Source of the DNA: Hyphomicrobiaceae bacterium
Lineage (GTDB): Bacteria; Pseudomonadota; Alphaproteobacteria; Rhizobiales; Hyphomicrobiaceae
Direction of reading: 5' to 3'
Assembly (NCBI GenBank): GCA_022842785.1
Contig: JALHOW010000002.1
Location: 496,001 to 560,000 of the forward strand
DNA: 64,000 bases
Under the pieces are notes generated by a model. The model made no database searches, was not told where the DNA came from, and saw only the letters and a list, made by a program, of their open reading frames with translations. A program made the translations under genes and the position numbers. Shown in pieces: positions 18,001-25,975 of this stretch; position 1 is the stretch's first letter, and every line of letters starts with the position of its first letter.

Positions 18001-18181
18001 CGCCGAGTTCCGGGCGCCGATGGCGATCGCTGTGATTGGGGGCCTTCTCAGCTCGACGGTATTAAGCCTGATCTACGTTCCCGCAGTCTTCACCGTCATG
18101 GACGATCTCGATCTCTGGGCGCGCAAGACCCTTGGCGCACTTATTCAAACCTCTCGGCCCGAAGTGCGGAATATACACTAG
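15083..18181 (+). CDS. RND-family efflux permease (HAE1-like)
   Basis: 1032 residues, the normal size of a hydrophobe/amphiphile RND pump (AcrB/MexB class). Twelve membrane helices are expected: one after SIRNPVPTVILFLLL, a cluster at about 330-500, one near 525, and a second cluster at about 845-1000. TM4 carries GIALVVGILVDDAIVEIENI, with the adjacent proton-relay Asp pair. The porter halves contain FNDREVIGFSVYR and DRIDRSRSATVEAEL. Proton-driven export from periplasm/inner leaflet. Translationally coupled to the adaptor. A truncated paralogue of its last 300 residues lies at 50938-51845. Because no outer-membrane factor or local repressor is present, control is probably by the two-component system at 22.9 kb. 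Confidence 0.93.
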   Translation: MNQISAWSIRNPVPTVILFLLLSLAGVVSFANLRINDMPDFDIPTVAVSVSRAGAAPTEMETQVTRLVEDSVSGLGNVQRIVSTVNEGISTTRIEFALGTNIDRVTDDVRNAIDSIRPNLPADVLTPTVQRVDATGQPILTFIVDASGMAPDSLSWFIDNDVAKAVLSVRGVSKLERAGGVDQEIRVRLDPDRLMALGITAYQVSEQLRTQNINQPGGRVTLGHGEQAVRAVGSAKDVETLAQTRLSLRSGHSVTLSELGIVEKSWAEPRQRARFNDREVIGFSVYRSVGTGEVHVTKAVRAKVAAFATEHPEVAIREVITSTDDVLEGYAAAIEALLLGAVLAVLVVWLFLRDIRATLISSLALPLSLLPTFGVMYLLNESLNTLTLLGIALVVGILVDDAIVEIENIVRHMRQSGKTAYEAAMEAADEIGLAVVATTFSIIAVFMPVGFMPGIAGQAFKAFGIAVCVSVFFSLVVARMLTPLMGAYLMKAHGTEADEAFWVPRYLRLLEWTLRWRWLTTFAGIAFFAGSISLISQLPTDFMPASDKGQSVLAIELAPGASLADTDAATKRAIDILQARPEVMSVYAALGTRTSSGGIGGESSSGEVRKAILTVNLKARGARSLSQQQFERSVSPELAAVPGVRVRFGADGSSGAKVQVTLKSGNAEMLSRTVSAITREMQATSGFQNAGSTASLARPEIQIAPKPDKAAMLGISTETIAQTVSIATLGGADQNLPKFNLEDRQIPIRVMLEEGTRSDLSRILSLQVPTPGGSVPLSSVADVALGAGPNQIDRIDRSRSATVEAELVGITTGQAEELLSTLPSVKALPPGVTRQAAGDAENMEELLSGFMLAIGSGIVLLFFVMTLLFNNFMQPVTILTALPLSLGGAFGLMVATGTALSMPALIGILMLMGIAAKNSILLVEYAITARREQALERNAALVDAARKRARPIVMTTLAMGAGMMPLALGMGADAEFRAPMAIAVIGGLLSSTVLSLIYVPAVFTVMDDLDLWARKTLGALIQTSRPEVRNIH

Positions 18182-18377
18182 CTCCACCAAGGCCCCTTGT
18201 TGGCACCCCTGACTCCGGAAGAGCCAATCAGCCAGATGCACCGACGATCAGTGCAACGTCTTTTTTAGGCAGCGGGTTGATGTAGGCAGCAGCGAGCAGC
18301 TATTCCGACGTTGGACGGGTGCCACACAACTGCTGCCGAGTACAGGTAGTGCGCGTGCGACACCGAGTTTTCGGAAA

Positions 18378-18905
18378 TCAGGTCAAACTGTCTGGTTCTT
18401 GGCTGAAATCGATAATGGAGATAGCACATCCTCTTGAGAGGATTTCCTCATCGGCAAGCCCCGGGAACATACTGAGGTATCTCGCCAAAAGAACTTCCTT
18501 GACCTGTTCGGGCGTCTTGATGTGCGGTAACGAGTAGTCAAAGTAGCGCTGACCGACGTTGCCGATTGATACGCGTTGACGCACTTCGAGACAGACGCCG
18601 ACCCGAGCAGGCGTCACATCGATCACAGGTAGCAGCTCCGTGCCGTCTTCGAGTCTTTTGCCGGGCTTCAGAATTGGGACAATGGCATAGCGCTTGCCCA
18701 CAGCGTTTGTGGTCCGCTCCAAGTTGAAATGTGTGTAGTAGCGGTAGCCCCTTGGCAGAGTGCGAAACTCCCGCTCCTGCAGTCTGATCAGCGCGTCAAC
18801 GCGAAGCAGGTCGCGCAGTTCGGCTACCGTAACCTCTTTTTCTTCATTGGAGCGAACGACCTTAATGTGCGTGCTAACCGACAATGGAAGGGTGTTCGAA
18901 TTCAT
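18378..18905 (-). CDS. Hypothetical protein, unknown family
   Basis: 175 residues, soluble, charged, with no signal peptide or membrane helix. I do not recognise it. It starts with ATG at 18905 and stands alone, facing the end of the RND gene. A central stretch (YAIVPILKPGKRLEDG, VGVCLEVRQRVSIGNVGQRYFDYS) suggests a beta-rich core and the C-terminus is helical (EQVKEVLLARYLSMF). Composition matches a real gene better than the frames on the other strand. Confidence 0.55.
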   Translation of the reverse strand: MNSNTLPLSVSTHIKVVRSNEEKEVTVAELRDLLRVDALIRLQEREFRTLPRGYRYYTHFNLERTTNAVGKRYAIVPILKPGKRLEDGTELLPVIDVTPARVGVCLEVRQRVSIGNVGQRYFDYSLPHIKTPEQVKEVLLARYLSMFPGLADEEILSRGCAISIIDFSQEPDSLT

Positions 18906-19130
18906 TCGAGCGGCTCCAGCACGGTATTGGATAGCGGTGCAAAGTCTCTCAGGATGGCACCTGCCGTAAGATCTGCATCAATCGCGAATGCCACTTAAGG
19001 AGATTGTCAGACATTCCGGCTCGGAGGAATAGATGGGAGTGCGCGAGGTGATGAAAGTTAGCGGCAATCCAGTGGACGAGCATCTGCCCTAGTCGCCTTT
19101 TGGCGTTGTGTGGGAAGCTGCGGACGGTAG

Positions 19131-19433
19131 TTACGAAGCTCGGTGTTCCCCGCCGGCTCGTTCGGTTTTGGTGAAGTCGCCGCTCAAGCCAAACAGTCCA
19201 CCCGCAACGATGAGGGCTATGCCTACGCCGGAGATGACGCCGAAGAGCTCGCAGTTTCGTCCTGTCCGGCGCGTGCGACGACAAAGTTCCTCCATGAGGG
19301 GCGACAGGCGAAACACCCAAAAAGGTAACCGCTCTCGGTCAACAATTAGAGGCGTCTCGATCGCCTGAAACAGAGCTGCGCAGCGCGCGTTGTCCGAACG
19401 CAAGCGAAGCGGTGAAGCGCAGGTCATCTTCAT
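19131..19433 (-). CDS. Small predicted membrane protein
   Basis: 100 residues with one membrane segment near the C-terminus (ELFGVISGVGIALIVAGGLFGL) and an amphipathic N-terminal half. It overlaps the end of the preceding lipoprotein gene by 4 bp (ATGA at 19430-19433), which argues for translational coupling and that both are real. It is the last gene of the envelope operon that starts near 22.6 kb. No family recognised. Confidence 0.5.
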   Translation of the reverse strand: MKMTCASPLRLRSDNARCAALFQAIETPLIVDRERLPFWVFRLSPLMEELCRRTRRTGRNCELFGVISGVGIALIVAGGLFGLSGDFTKTERAGGEHRAS

Positions 19434-19864
19434 TTGGCCGTCGAGGTCGGGCCGGTCGACTTCTTCAATTCAAGCTCGATATCCACCGTCGGGCACCCCC
19501 GCCTGTCGAGTTCTGCGTTCATGGCTTCTACCCGATCGCGCGTTGCTTGATAGGCTTGTAGAGCAGGAATCCCGCTTCCCTCTTCACCGAACGCTCGCAG
19601 CCAAGCGTCACGCAATGTAGACGGCGGAGTGTTCTTCTCAATCGTAGCGGTGCTTTCCAGTCTCTTCATCCGGGCGATCTCCGCCGCGATGGTCTGCTCC
19701 AGTACGGAGCATGTAACTTGGAGCTCGTCCTTTGACACGACGGATCGACGGTGATGACCAAGCCGGCTTGCTTCCGCACTGAGCAGAGTCGCATCTCGCG
19801 CGGGTGCACATGCCGCGAGGCAGTCGAGCAGCAAAAGCAAACAACTGATCCTGGCGGCTTGCAT
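19430..19864 (-). CDS. Small lipoprotein, unknown family
   Basis: 144 residues from ATG 19864, chosen because it gives a proper lipoprotein signal (AARISCLLLLLDCLAAC) with lipobox LAAC; the frame is open 15 codons further. After the acylated Cys comes a helical domain with coiled-coil character (EQTIAAEIARMKRLES, YQATRDRVEAMNAELDRRG). It belongs to the leftward envelope operon with a patatin and a DUF3313 lipoprotein and is coupled to the next gene by ATGA. Confidence 0.6.
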   Translation of the reverse strand: MQAARISCLLLLLDCLAACAPARDATLLSAEASRLGHHRRSVVSKDELQVTCSVLEQTIAAEIARMKRLESTATIEKNTPPSTLRDAWLRAFGEEGSGIPALQAYQATRDRVEAMNAELDRRGCPTVDIELELKKSTGPTSTAK

Positions 19865-19977
19865 CGATGAAGTTCCCACGAAGCAGCGCAAGACAACTCT
19901 GCTCAGCATTCAACAACGCGCAATCGATCGCCAAACCCTCTCCGGCTTTGAAGGGAGATCCAGCCACCGGAATGCGG

Positions 19978-21258
19978 TCATGGTGGTGGTGCTTTGGCCC
20001 ACGGATATCCACGCCTCGCCTCGTGATAGCCGAGGTCGAAGAGCTGGCGCATGTAGGCCCTGTCGAATGGCTCGCTGTATTTTCCGGTGAAGCTTTCAGG
20101 AATGGCTGCAAGACGGAAGGCGATGCCCTCCGCTTTTGCTCGGGCGTAAAGGCGGGCTACATCGCCGCGCGCTTGGTTCTTGATGAGAGTCCCCAGAGAT
20201 CGACTCGCGATACTCAGGCTCGACGGCTCGATGGATTGCCATTCCGGTCCGATCTTGCCATTGCGAATGACATACAGGTGCGCTCGCGCAGGAGCTGATA
20301 AGCCCATGCGTGAGCCAGTAACAAAGAAGACCTGCTCGGTAGTGCCTCCATCTGCGTGCATTTCCTGAAACTCACGACCGTCGACGGTCACCTTGATGAG
20401 CACGGGCGGCAGGAGCCCGGGAATAGCGGCCGACGCGAGCAAGATGCGCCGAAACAACTCGACACGATCCGCATTTTGGCTTGCGGCGATTGCCCCCAGG
20501 TTCCAGATCACCTGGCGCTCAGCCTCGACATTGGTCGTCGCAACCAGGAGACGCCGGCCGCGCGCGTGTTCCCGGGCCACATCGGCGACGAGTTGAACGT
20601 TTACGTAGTGTGCCAGTAGTTTCTCAAGACCGCTCGCATCGATAAGAGATGGCCCTCCGAAGACCGCCGAGAATATCTGCGGCGTGCCGAGGTCGTGTGT
20701 TCGAAAGCGCGTGTAGATTTCCTTAAGCTTCCCATCGTAGGCGGGCCCCAGGAAAACAAACGGTGCAGCGAGTGCGCCCGTGCTGACCCCGGTTACGACA
20801 TCGAAGGTCGGCCGGCCGCCGCTCGCCGTCCAGCCGACCAATAACCCTGCGCCGTAGGCACCGTCGCCTCCACCTCCAGATAGAGCCAAGTATTTTGGTG
20901 ATTTTTCTCCACGGCTATACGTCCGCGACAAGACGACTGGCCCTGTGCTGAGTTCGATGGCGGCTTGGATTTCGCGAGCATCAGCGTCTCCCCACGTACG
21001 AATGTTCGAGTAGCCTGCCACCTCGGCTCGGTTGATAGAGATCTGTGGGACCGGCGTATACGCGAGCGAAGTCGCACAACCGCTCAGCGCGAGCGTTGCC
21101 GTTACTGCGAGAGCGCGAAACCTTGCCGCCTTGCCATTGAAGCGTTCAAGGTAGCACGTTTGCTGGCGACGGCACTGCCATAGCTGGTGAAGCTCGATAC
21201 GCGAGTGCGACACCCTCTTCGCGCACTCCACTTTTTCAGCGAGACGCGGTGCTCTCAT
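19978..21258 (-). CDS. Patatin-like phospholipase lipoprotein
   Basis: 426 residues. The patatin catalytic set is complete: oxyanion loop SGGGGDGAYGAG, nucleophile elbow GVSTG, and the dyad Asp in HADGGTTEQ. A lipobox (LALSGC) occurs at about residue 60, so the predicted protein is a membrane-anchored serine lipase/phospholipase. The 60 residues before the lipobox are too long for a signal peptide; the true start is probably a non-ATG codon nearer the hydrophobic stretch RALAVTATLALSGC, but none is obvious. Encoded within the leftward lipoprotein operon next to the RND pump and the two-component system, which suggests a role in envelope lipid remodelling. Confidence 0.85.
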   Translation of the reverse strand: MRAPRLAEKVECAKRVSHSRIELHQLWQCRRQQTCYLERFNGKAARFRALAVTATLALSGCATSLAYTPVPQISINRAEVAGYSNIRTWGDADAREIQAAIELSTGPVVLSRTYSRGEKSPKYLALSGGGGDGAYGAGLLVGWTASGGRPTFDVVTGVSTGALAAPFVFLGPAYDGKLKEIYTRFRTHDLGTPQIFSAVFGGPSLIDASGLEKLLAHYVNVQLVADVAREHARGRRLLVATTNVEAERQVIWNLGAIAASQNADRVELFRRILLASAAIPGLLPPVLIKVTVDGREFQEMHADGGTTEQVFFVTGSRMGLSAPARAHLYVIRNGKIGPEWQSIEPSSLSIASRSLGTLIKNQARGDVARLYARAKAEGIAFRLAAIPESFTGKYSEPFDRAYMRQLFDLGYHEARRGYPWAKAPPP

Positions 21259-21488
21259 CCCAGATATCCCTCAACACTCAACAACACGGCCGCAGTCCAC
21301 GGTGGCGTCCCCGCGGTCGATCAGTAGTGAGTTCAACAAATGGGCGCCGACGACATGAACACGACACGACGCGGACACAGCCGGGCCACTCCTTCCGGCG
21401 TGTTCCGGAACGCTCTCCGTGGCCGTTGCATTGGATAGAAACGCGCCCCTAGCGACGGCGCACACCTTAAGCGGGTAGATCCCGCCCT

Positions 21489-22343
21489 TTATCGCGTCGC
21501 GCGCTTAGCACCGCTGTCGGTCCACTCAGGTGGCAGCCCGATTTGGCCTCCGACAAAACCTGCGATACCTGGCGAACGGCCATAGCTTTCACATGCCGCG
21601 TACTTCGCGGCGAAACCCATTGTAGAATTGATCTTTTGCCAAGACGGCAAGTTGATGCCGCCGATACCCCCGCCGCCGAAGGGACTCTCTCCTTTGACAA
21701 GGAGGTAACCGAAATCCTCACCGAAACTATCCGCCAAATCATAGGCGTCGCTCGCCTTCGATATCTTGGGAGAACTGAAGAGAGCAGTCGCTCCTCTGGC
21801 CCAGAGCATGGCCGCCTGCTGCTGACCCAAAGGGTCGATTGCCTCGGCCTCAATCGAGAGATTGCCCAGTCCGAACGGCACGCGAGGCGTAGGAACGGGG
21901 ACGCCCACATCTACGAAATTCATGCCTATCGAGGCAGCGACCGATACGCCTGCCGCGATTTCATCGGTCTCTGTCGCCTGGGTGACGGAAGCCCGTACGG
22001 TTAAATCCGCGGGCTCGTACGGCATGACGACTCGGAAGCGGTCGCTCAGATTGATGCACATCGCACGATTGATCGCATTCGCGACGAGTTCGCGGTGCTG
22101 GCTCGAGAGCTTCGGTGAGACCTCCGGAGTGAACACCGTCGGTTGGATGCTAATTGTACGCGCAGCCAGCACCTTCTCCTTCTTTACGTGAATGCGTGAC
22201 TTAGTGACCAGCCCATCAGAAGGAGACATCGCCTCGTACGACGACAGGCCGACGCCTTGCACGAGGGGGGCGGGGGCACAAGCAGGCAGAACACCGACCA
22301 CGGTCAGCGAGACGAGGCAAGCTAGACTAGAAGGTGTTCGCAT
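21489..22343 (-). CDS. DUF3313-family lipoprotein
   Basis: 284 residues with signal peptide and lipobox (VGVLPAC). The body matches DUF3313: SSYEAMSPSDGLVTKSRIHV near the N-terminus, IQPTVFTPEV, and ATDLTV-like PADLTVRASVTQATE in the middle. A glycine-rich C-terminal tail (GGGGIGGINLPSW) is typical for the family in Hyphomicrobiales. Predicted outer-membrane-anchored periplasmic protein of unknown function. Its start overlaps the end of the small membrane protein gene by 17 bp, so they share one transcript. Confidence 0.75.
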   Translation of the reverse strand: MRTPSSLACLVSLTVVGVLPACAPAPLVQGVGLSSYEAMSPSDGLVTKSRIHVKKEKVLAARTISIQPTVFTPEVSPKLSSQHRELVANAINRAMCINLSDRFRVVMPYEPADLTVRASVTQATETDEIAAGVSVAASIGMNFVDVGVPVPTPRVPFGLGNLSIEAEAIDPLGQQQAAMLWARGATALFSSPKISKASDAYDLADSFGEDFGYLLVKGESPFGGGGIGGINLPSWQKINSTMGFAAKYAACESYGRSPGIAGFVGGQIGLPPEWTDSGAKRATR

Positions 22344-22638
22344 CGGACACCTCCCGCGCGACCGCGCCCCTCGCGTGGAATCCGTCGCGCTCAGAGATTT
22401 GCTCTGTCCAAGACCAAACCTTCAGCGCGGCCAGTCTCTCGGCGCCATGGGCGACGCCCAGCATCGCCACGGCCAAAACAACGATGACTGCCAGCCCTAG
22501 CGCCTGCCCGTAGAAGGCTGGCGATTTCGGCTGAAGAGCGACAATACGGGATATGCCATCCCTGCGCGGCCGCTCTTGCTGACGGCAGGCAATATCATCG
22601 TCGACCACGGACCGCCTGGACCCAGTTGAAAAGCGCAT
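22327..22638 (-). CDS. Small single-pass membrane protein heading the lipoprotein operon
   Basis: 103 residues with one hydrophobic helix (ALGLAVIVVLAVAMLGVAHG). The ATG at 22638 is preferred over 22659 because the sequence around it (cgaaATGCGCTTT) is shared with the AraC start at 2871 as part of a duplicated leader block. It overlaps the next gene. No family recognised. A cytoplasmic N-terminus of about 45 residues precedes the helix. Confidence 0.5.
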   Translation of the reverse strand: MRFSTGSRRSVVDDDIACRQQERPRRDGISRIVALQPKSPAFYGQALGLAVIVVLAVAMLGVAHGAERLAALKVWSWTEQISERDGFHARGAVAREVSDANTF

Positions 22639-22800
22639 TTCGAACCCCCTGTCGTTCACGCTGGGTTATCGATAAAGCGCTCTCGTGGCTCAAAATCCGC
22701 CGCGGCATGTCCCAATGTGTCTGGCCGGCAGATTCTTGTGTCGAAACATGTCTGGCGGGGAGGCAGACAGCCTTCGACACAAAAAAATTCCCGCTTCCCG
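22639..22800. promoter_or_regulatory. Divergent regulatory region with facing half-sites
   Basis: Between the leftward lipoprotein operon and the rightward response regulator. Half-sites GTGTCGAAACATGTCTGG (22738-22755) and CAGACAGCCTTCGACAC (22764-22780) face each other; the arms could also pair. The whole block is an inverted duplicate of 2706-2870, about 80 per cent alike by eye. It is the natural place for the adjacent OmpR-type regulator to bind and control itself and the operon. Confidence 0.55.
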
Positions 22801-22855
22801 CTACAGCGTCGTCTACATCCATACCCAGTAGGACACGGATCGCTCGGAACCTGCC

Positions 22856-23584
22856 ATGAACACGTACTCGCCCCAGGTTCTCGTTGTCGACGACGATGAT
22901 GAAATCCGTAAGCTCCTTGCCCGCTACATGCGGGACCAAGGCTTTCGCGTCCTGCTCGCATCAAAATGCGCGGAAGTGCGCGAGAGGATGGTGACCAATC
23001 AGATTGATCTCATCATCCTTGATGTGATGCTCCCCGACGGGTCGGGATTGGACCTTTGTCGCGATCTCCGGGCGTCGAGATCCGACATACCGATCATTCT
23101 CCTCACCGCCTTGAAGGAGGATGTCGACCGAATAATCGGTCTCGAGATCGGAGCTGACGATTATATGGCCAAGCCTTTCAATCCGCGCGAGCTCGTCGCC
23201 AGGATCCGTGCTGTGCTTCGTCGAGGGCGGAGTTCCAGCGCTGTGTCTAACGTGGCTCACCTTTACCACTTTGAAGGGTTCGTGGCCGATGCACACAGCC
23301 GTTCGGTGATTGACGCTAGCGGCAAAGATATTTCGCTCACCGGCGCCGAATTTGACCTCCTCATAACATTTCTTGATCGTCCCGGCCGCGTCCTCTCCCG
23401 AGATCAACTCCTCGATCTGACGCGAGGAAACGACGGTGATGTCCTGGATCGTTCGATCGACGTGCTGGTCAGCCGCCTGCGGCGCAAGCTGTCGGATGGC
23501 GGCGGAGGCTCGATCTTCAAGACAGTCCGAAACGGTGGCTATCAGCTTACTGCGAAGGTTCTTATTCCGGATAAGCAGCGATGA
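22856..23584 (+). CDS. OmpR-family response regulator
   Basis: 242 residues. Receiver domain 1-120 with VVDDDDEI, phosphoacceptor Asp56 in LIILDVMLP, a Thr in LLTALKED and Lys in YMAKPFNPRELVARIRAV. The C-terminal winged helix includes LTGAEFDLLITFLDRPGRVLSRDQLLDL and the recognition helix DRSIDVLVSRLRRKL. Overlaps the kinase gene by ATGA. Its likely targets are the facing half-sites at 22738-22780, the similar block at 2706-2870 and the palindrome at 13682. The stimulus is probably an envelope stress or toxic compound handled by the RND pump. Confidence 0.93.
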   Translation: MNTYSPQVLVVDDDDEIRKLLARYMRDQGFRVLLASKCAEVRERMVTNQIDLIILDVMLPDGSGLDLCRDLRASRSDIPIILLTALKEDVDRIIGLEIGADDYMAKPFNPRELVARIRAVLRRGRSSSAVSNVAHLYHFEGFVADAHSRSVIDASGKDISLTGAEFDLLITFLDRPGRVLSRDQLLDLTRGNDGDVLDRSIDVLVSRLRRKLSDGGGGSIFKTVRNGGYQLTAKVLIPDKQR

Positions 23585-24870
23585 AGACGCTGCGCGCAAA
23601 GATCGCCCTGCTTCTTGTCGGCTCGATCGTCTCGGTCGTCGCGTTGGTCACGCTTGCGGTGATGCATCTGTTTGCGACGCCGAAGGATGTTGAAGTCGAC
23701 TTGCTCGCCAAGCAGTTCATAACTTTGCATCGTCTTGCGACGCACAATCCGGAAAACGAGGTTCGGTCGATTTTCCCTGACATGGGCGTCTTCGATAAGG
23801 AGCAAACAGACCTACTTCGTGCGGCGACAGCGCGGCTTGGGACACCCGTCGAGCTCACCGTAACATCCAAGCCAGATGACAGCCGGTTCCGCATTGCCTC
23901 GGTACCTGCGGGACCCGGCAACTGGGTCTTGGTGGAGATCGATCCACCTTCGGATCCGCAATTGTGGATATGGTTTGCACTCATCACTATAGGAGTCGGG
24001 TCGATCGCGGTGTTCGCAGCCCATCGTATGAGCAAGCCTCTCAAGCTTCTTGAAAGTCTGGCAGAGTCGGTCAGCCTGGACGGAACTCTGCCGGCACTCG
24101 CTGAACGAGGCCCTGCTGAGGTTCGTGCGACGGCTGCCGCGATCAATGCTCTATCCGTTCGCTTAAAACGGGCTATCGAAAGTCGGATGCGGCTTGTGGC
24201 GGCTGCCGGTCATGACTTTCGCACGCCTCTGACGCGTATGAGATTGCGAGCGGAGTTTGTTACAGACGACGAAGATCGAGCGCTATGGCTCAAGGACATC
24301 GATGAGCTGGAGCGGATTGCAGACAGTGCGATTCAGCTCGTCCGCGAGCAAACTACGCAAACGTGTCCCGAAGTCATTCGGATGGATGAACTTGTGAGAA
24401 GAATCGTGGAAGAGCTGAGGGATCAGAACTTTCAGATCGAAGTAACCGAGGCCAACGAAGCATACGTCAAAGCGAGCCGGCTGCCTTTGAGCAGAGCCTT
24501 GCGGAATCTTCTGATCAACGCCGCAACCCATGGCGTTCGCGGCACTGTAAGTGTAACCGGAGGCACAACGACACGGATCACGATTTCCGATCACGGGCCA
24601 GGCATCGCACCAGAGGTATTGGATCAAGTGTTCGAGCCGTTCTTCCGCGCGGACAAGGCGCGTAATCAGAGAATTCCCGGTGCTGGACTGGGCCTCACGA
24701 TCTCCCGTGAGATCGTCCGTAGGGATGGAGGGGACATCACGATCGCCAATCGACCGGGCGGTGGCTTAGTTCAAACCGTCGAGTTGCCCGCATCCGATCC
24801 GAGTGACGGCGAGCCCGGATCGGGGGCGATTAAGAGAGACCGAAATCCGGTCGGTTCAACAAGTATCTAG
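23581..24870 (+). CDS. Sensor histidine kinase (EnvZ/TctE type)
   Basis: 429 residues. Membrane helices at about 8-30 and 129-147 enclose a roughly 100-residue periplasmic sensor. HAMP follows, then the H-box AAGHDFRTPLTRMRLRAEF with His211, the N-box ALRNLLINAATHG, and the G1/G2 region DHGPGIAPEVLDQVF and GAGLGLTISREIV. It phosphorylates the response regulator encoded just upstream (4-bp overlap). A remnant of a second kinase of the same type is fused to a receiver domain at 50246-50935. Confidence 0.93.
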   Translation: MKTLRAKIALLLVGSIVSVVALVTLAVMHLFATPKDVEVDLLAKQFITLHRLATHNPENEVRSIFPDMGVFDKEQTDLLRAATARLGTPVELTVTSKPDDSRFRIASVPAGPGNWVLVEIDPPSDPQLWIWFALITIGVGSIAVFAAHRMSKPLKLLESLAESVSLDGTLPALAERGPAEVRATAAAINALSVRLKRAIESRMRLVAAAGHDFRTPLTRMRLRAEFVTDDEDRALWLKDIDELERIADSAIQLVREQTTQTCPEVIRMDELVRRIVEELRDQNFQIEVTEANEAYVKASRLPLSRALRNLLINAATHGVRGTVSVTGGTTTRITISDHGPGIAPEVLDQVFEPFFRADKARNQRIPGAGLGLTISREIVRRDGGDITIANRPGGGLVQTVELPASDPSDGEPGSGAIKRDRNPVGSTSI

Positions 24871-25133
24871 CTGCGTGCGGCGAACGGTGGCCATCGGCGC
24901 TAAGTAGGATGGGTCGAAAACCGATACTATCGGATGCCTCGCTGTTGACGAAGCTCCAGCCCACACGTTACCTCGCGCCTGCCCAATCCAGACAGACAAA
25001 GGATCGTAGATGTTGGAGCTTGTGACCACCCGCTGATCGTCTCGATTGATCGAGACATCTAGCCGCATCGTTCGCAACGGCATGTTTTGCCGGAGCTGAA
25101 TGTTGCGCGGGTGATTTCTACACAGGCTTATCC
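24871..25133. other. Intergenic region
   Basis: No supported gene or hairpin. A likely cargo junction: genes to the left are envelope regulation, those to the right a yjhX-GNAT pair. Confidence 0.35.
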
Positions 25134-25390
25134 ATGAACATCTCATGCAGCAAGCAGCGCGTCTTACACGTGCTGGCGCAAGGCGGTTATATCCGCCATC
25201 AACGGGCCGACAACGGCCGCATCATCGACGTGCTCTGCTTCACGCGCGACGGTCACGTATTGGCCGATTGCACGCCAGAGGTCTTTGCCAAACTCCGACG
25301 CAAGCGCCTGATCGAATCCAGGGCGTCCAGCCCTATCGGATTTCCGATAAGGGTCGCCGCTCCGTTCGCGCTCAACTCGACAATCGCTAA
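25134..25390 (+). pseudogene. yjhX: Frameshifted YjhX-family toxin gene
   Basis: The first 60 codons read MNISCSKQRVLHVLAQGG, YIRHQRADNGRIIDVLCF and LADCTPEVFAKLRRKRLIES, the N-terminal three quarters of the YjhX family. After IES near 25320 the conserved ending QGVQPYRISDKGRRSVRAQLDNR (in two blocks) continues only in another frame, so one base has been lost or gained. The unshifted frame runs on with unrelated residues and ends at 25409, overlapping the GNAT start. Family members are small proteins listed as toxins of YjhX/YjhQ-type pairs, where YjhQ is a GNAT acetyltransferase, as found here. Confidence 0.75.
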
Positions 25391-25402
25391 GGAAATAACG
25401 AC

Positions 25403-25900
25403 ATGCTGATCCGCAACGAAACGGTCGGTGACATTCCGGCTATCGCGCGCGTCGTCACCGATGCTCTAAAGATGCTTGCCCAATCCACAGGAACCGAAGC
25501 CGCCATCGTTGAGAGGTTAAGGGGCGATGACGCGCTTCTCCTCTCGCTCGTAGCGGAAGATGAAGGCGAGGTAATCGGCTATCTGGCCGCTTCGGCGGCA
25601 CGGGTCGGGACGCAAGACGGATGGAGTCTGATCGGTCCGCTCGCCGTTCTGCCCTCAAGGCATCGTCAAGGTATCGGGTCGGCCCTTATGGGGGAAGCCG
25701 TTCGCCGACTGCGGGCGTCAAGCAGGGGCGCGGCGCTGGTAGGCGACCCCGCCTACTATAGCCGGTTCGGTTTCCGGACTTTCCCCGGTCTGGGCGTGGC
25801 TGGCTTTCCCTCCGAGGTAGTCCAAGCCTTGCCATTCGATGGCATTGAGCCTCAAGGAGAACTAATCCATCATCCCGCATTTGGTCTGGATCAGCAGTAA
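25403..25900 (+). CDS. GNAT-family N-acetyltransferase (YjhQ/YhbS-like)
   Basis: 165 residues. N-terminal MLIRNETVGDIPAIARVV and the acetyl-CoA site GPLAVLPSRHRQGIGSALM (R/QxxGxG/A) are clear, followed by AALVGDPAYYSRFGF, typical of YhbS-like GNATs. It directly follows the yjhX remnant; in the E. coli YjhX/YjhQ arrangement the GNAT is considered the antitoxin partner. With the toxin frame broken this gene may be a leftover that still folds. Confidence 0.85.
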   Translation: MLIRNETVGDIPAIARVVTDALKMLAQSTGTEAAIVERLRGDDALLLSLVAEDEGEVIGYLAASAARVGTQDGWSLIGPLAVLPSRHRQGIGSALMGEAVRRLRASSRGAALVGDPAYYSRFGFRTFPGLGVAGFPSEVVQALPFDGIEPQGELIHHPAFGLDQQ

Positions 25901-25908
25901 TGAAAGAA

Positions 25909-25942
25909 GGCCGGGCTGCCTCCAAAGAGGTGCGGCCCGGCC
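25909..25942 (+). terminator. Stable hairpin after the GNAT gene
   Basis: GGCCGGGC (25909-25916) pairs with GCCCGGCC (25935-25942), with an inner CCTC/GAGG pair around AAA. It begins 9 bp after the stop. No T-run follows, so termination is inferred from position and stem strength only. Confidence 0.45.
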
Positions 25943-25975
25943 GAATTGTCACGGTCGCGGGCTAAATCTGCTTTG

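Noticed and set aside
22738-22787. The hairpin and A-run at the divergent promoter as a terminator
   Set aside because: Read rightwards the stem is followed by A, not T; read leftwards the T-run comes before the stem. It fits paired regulator sites better.
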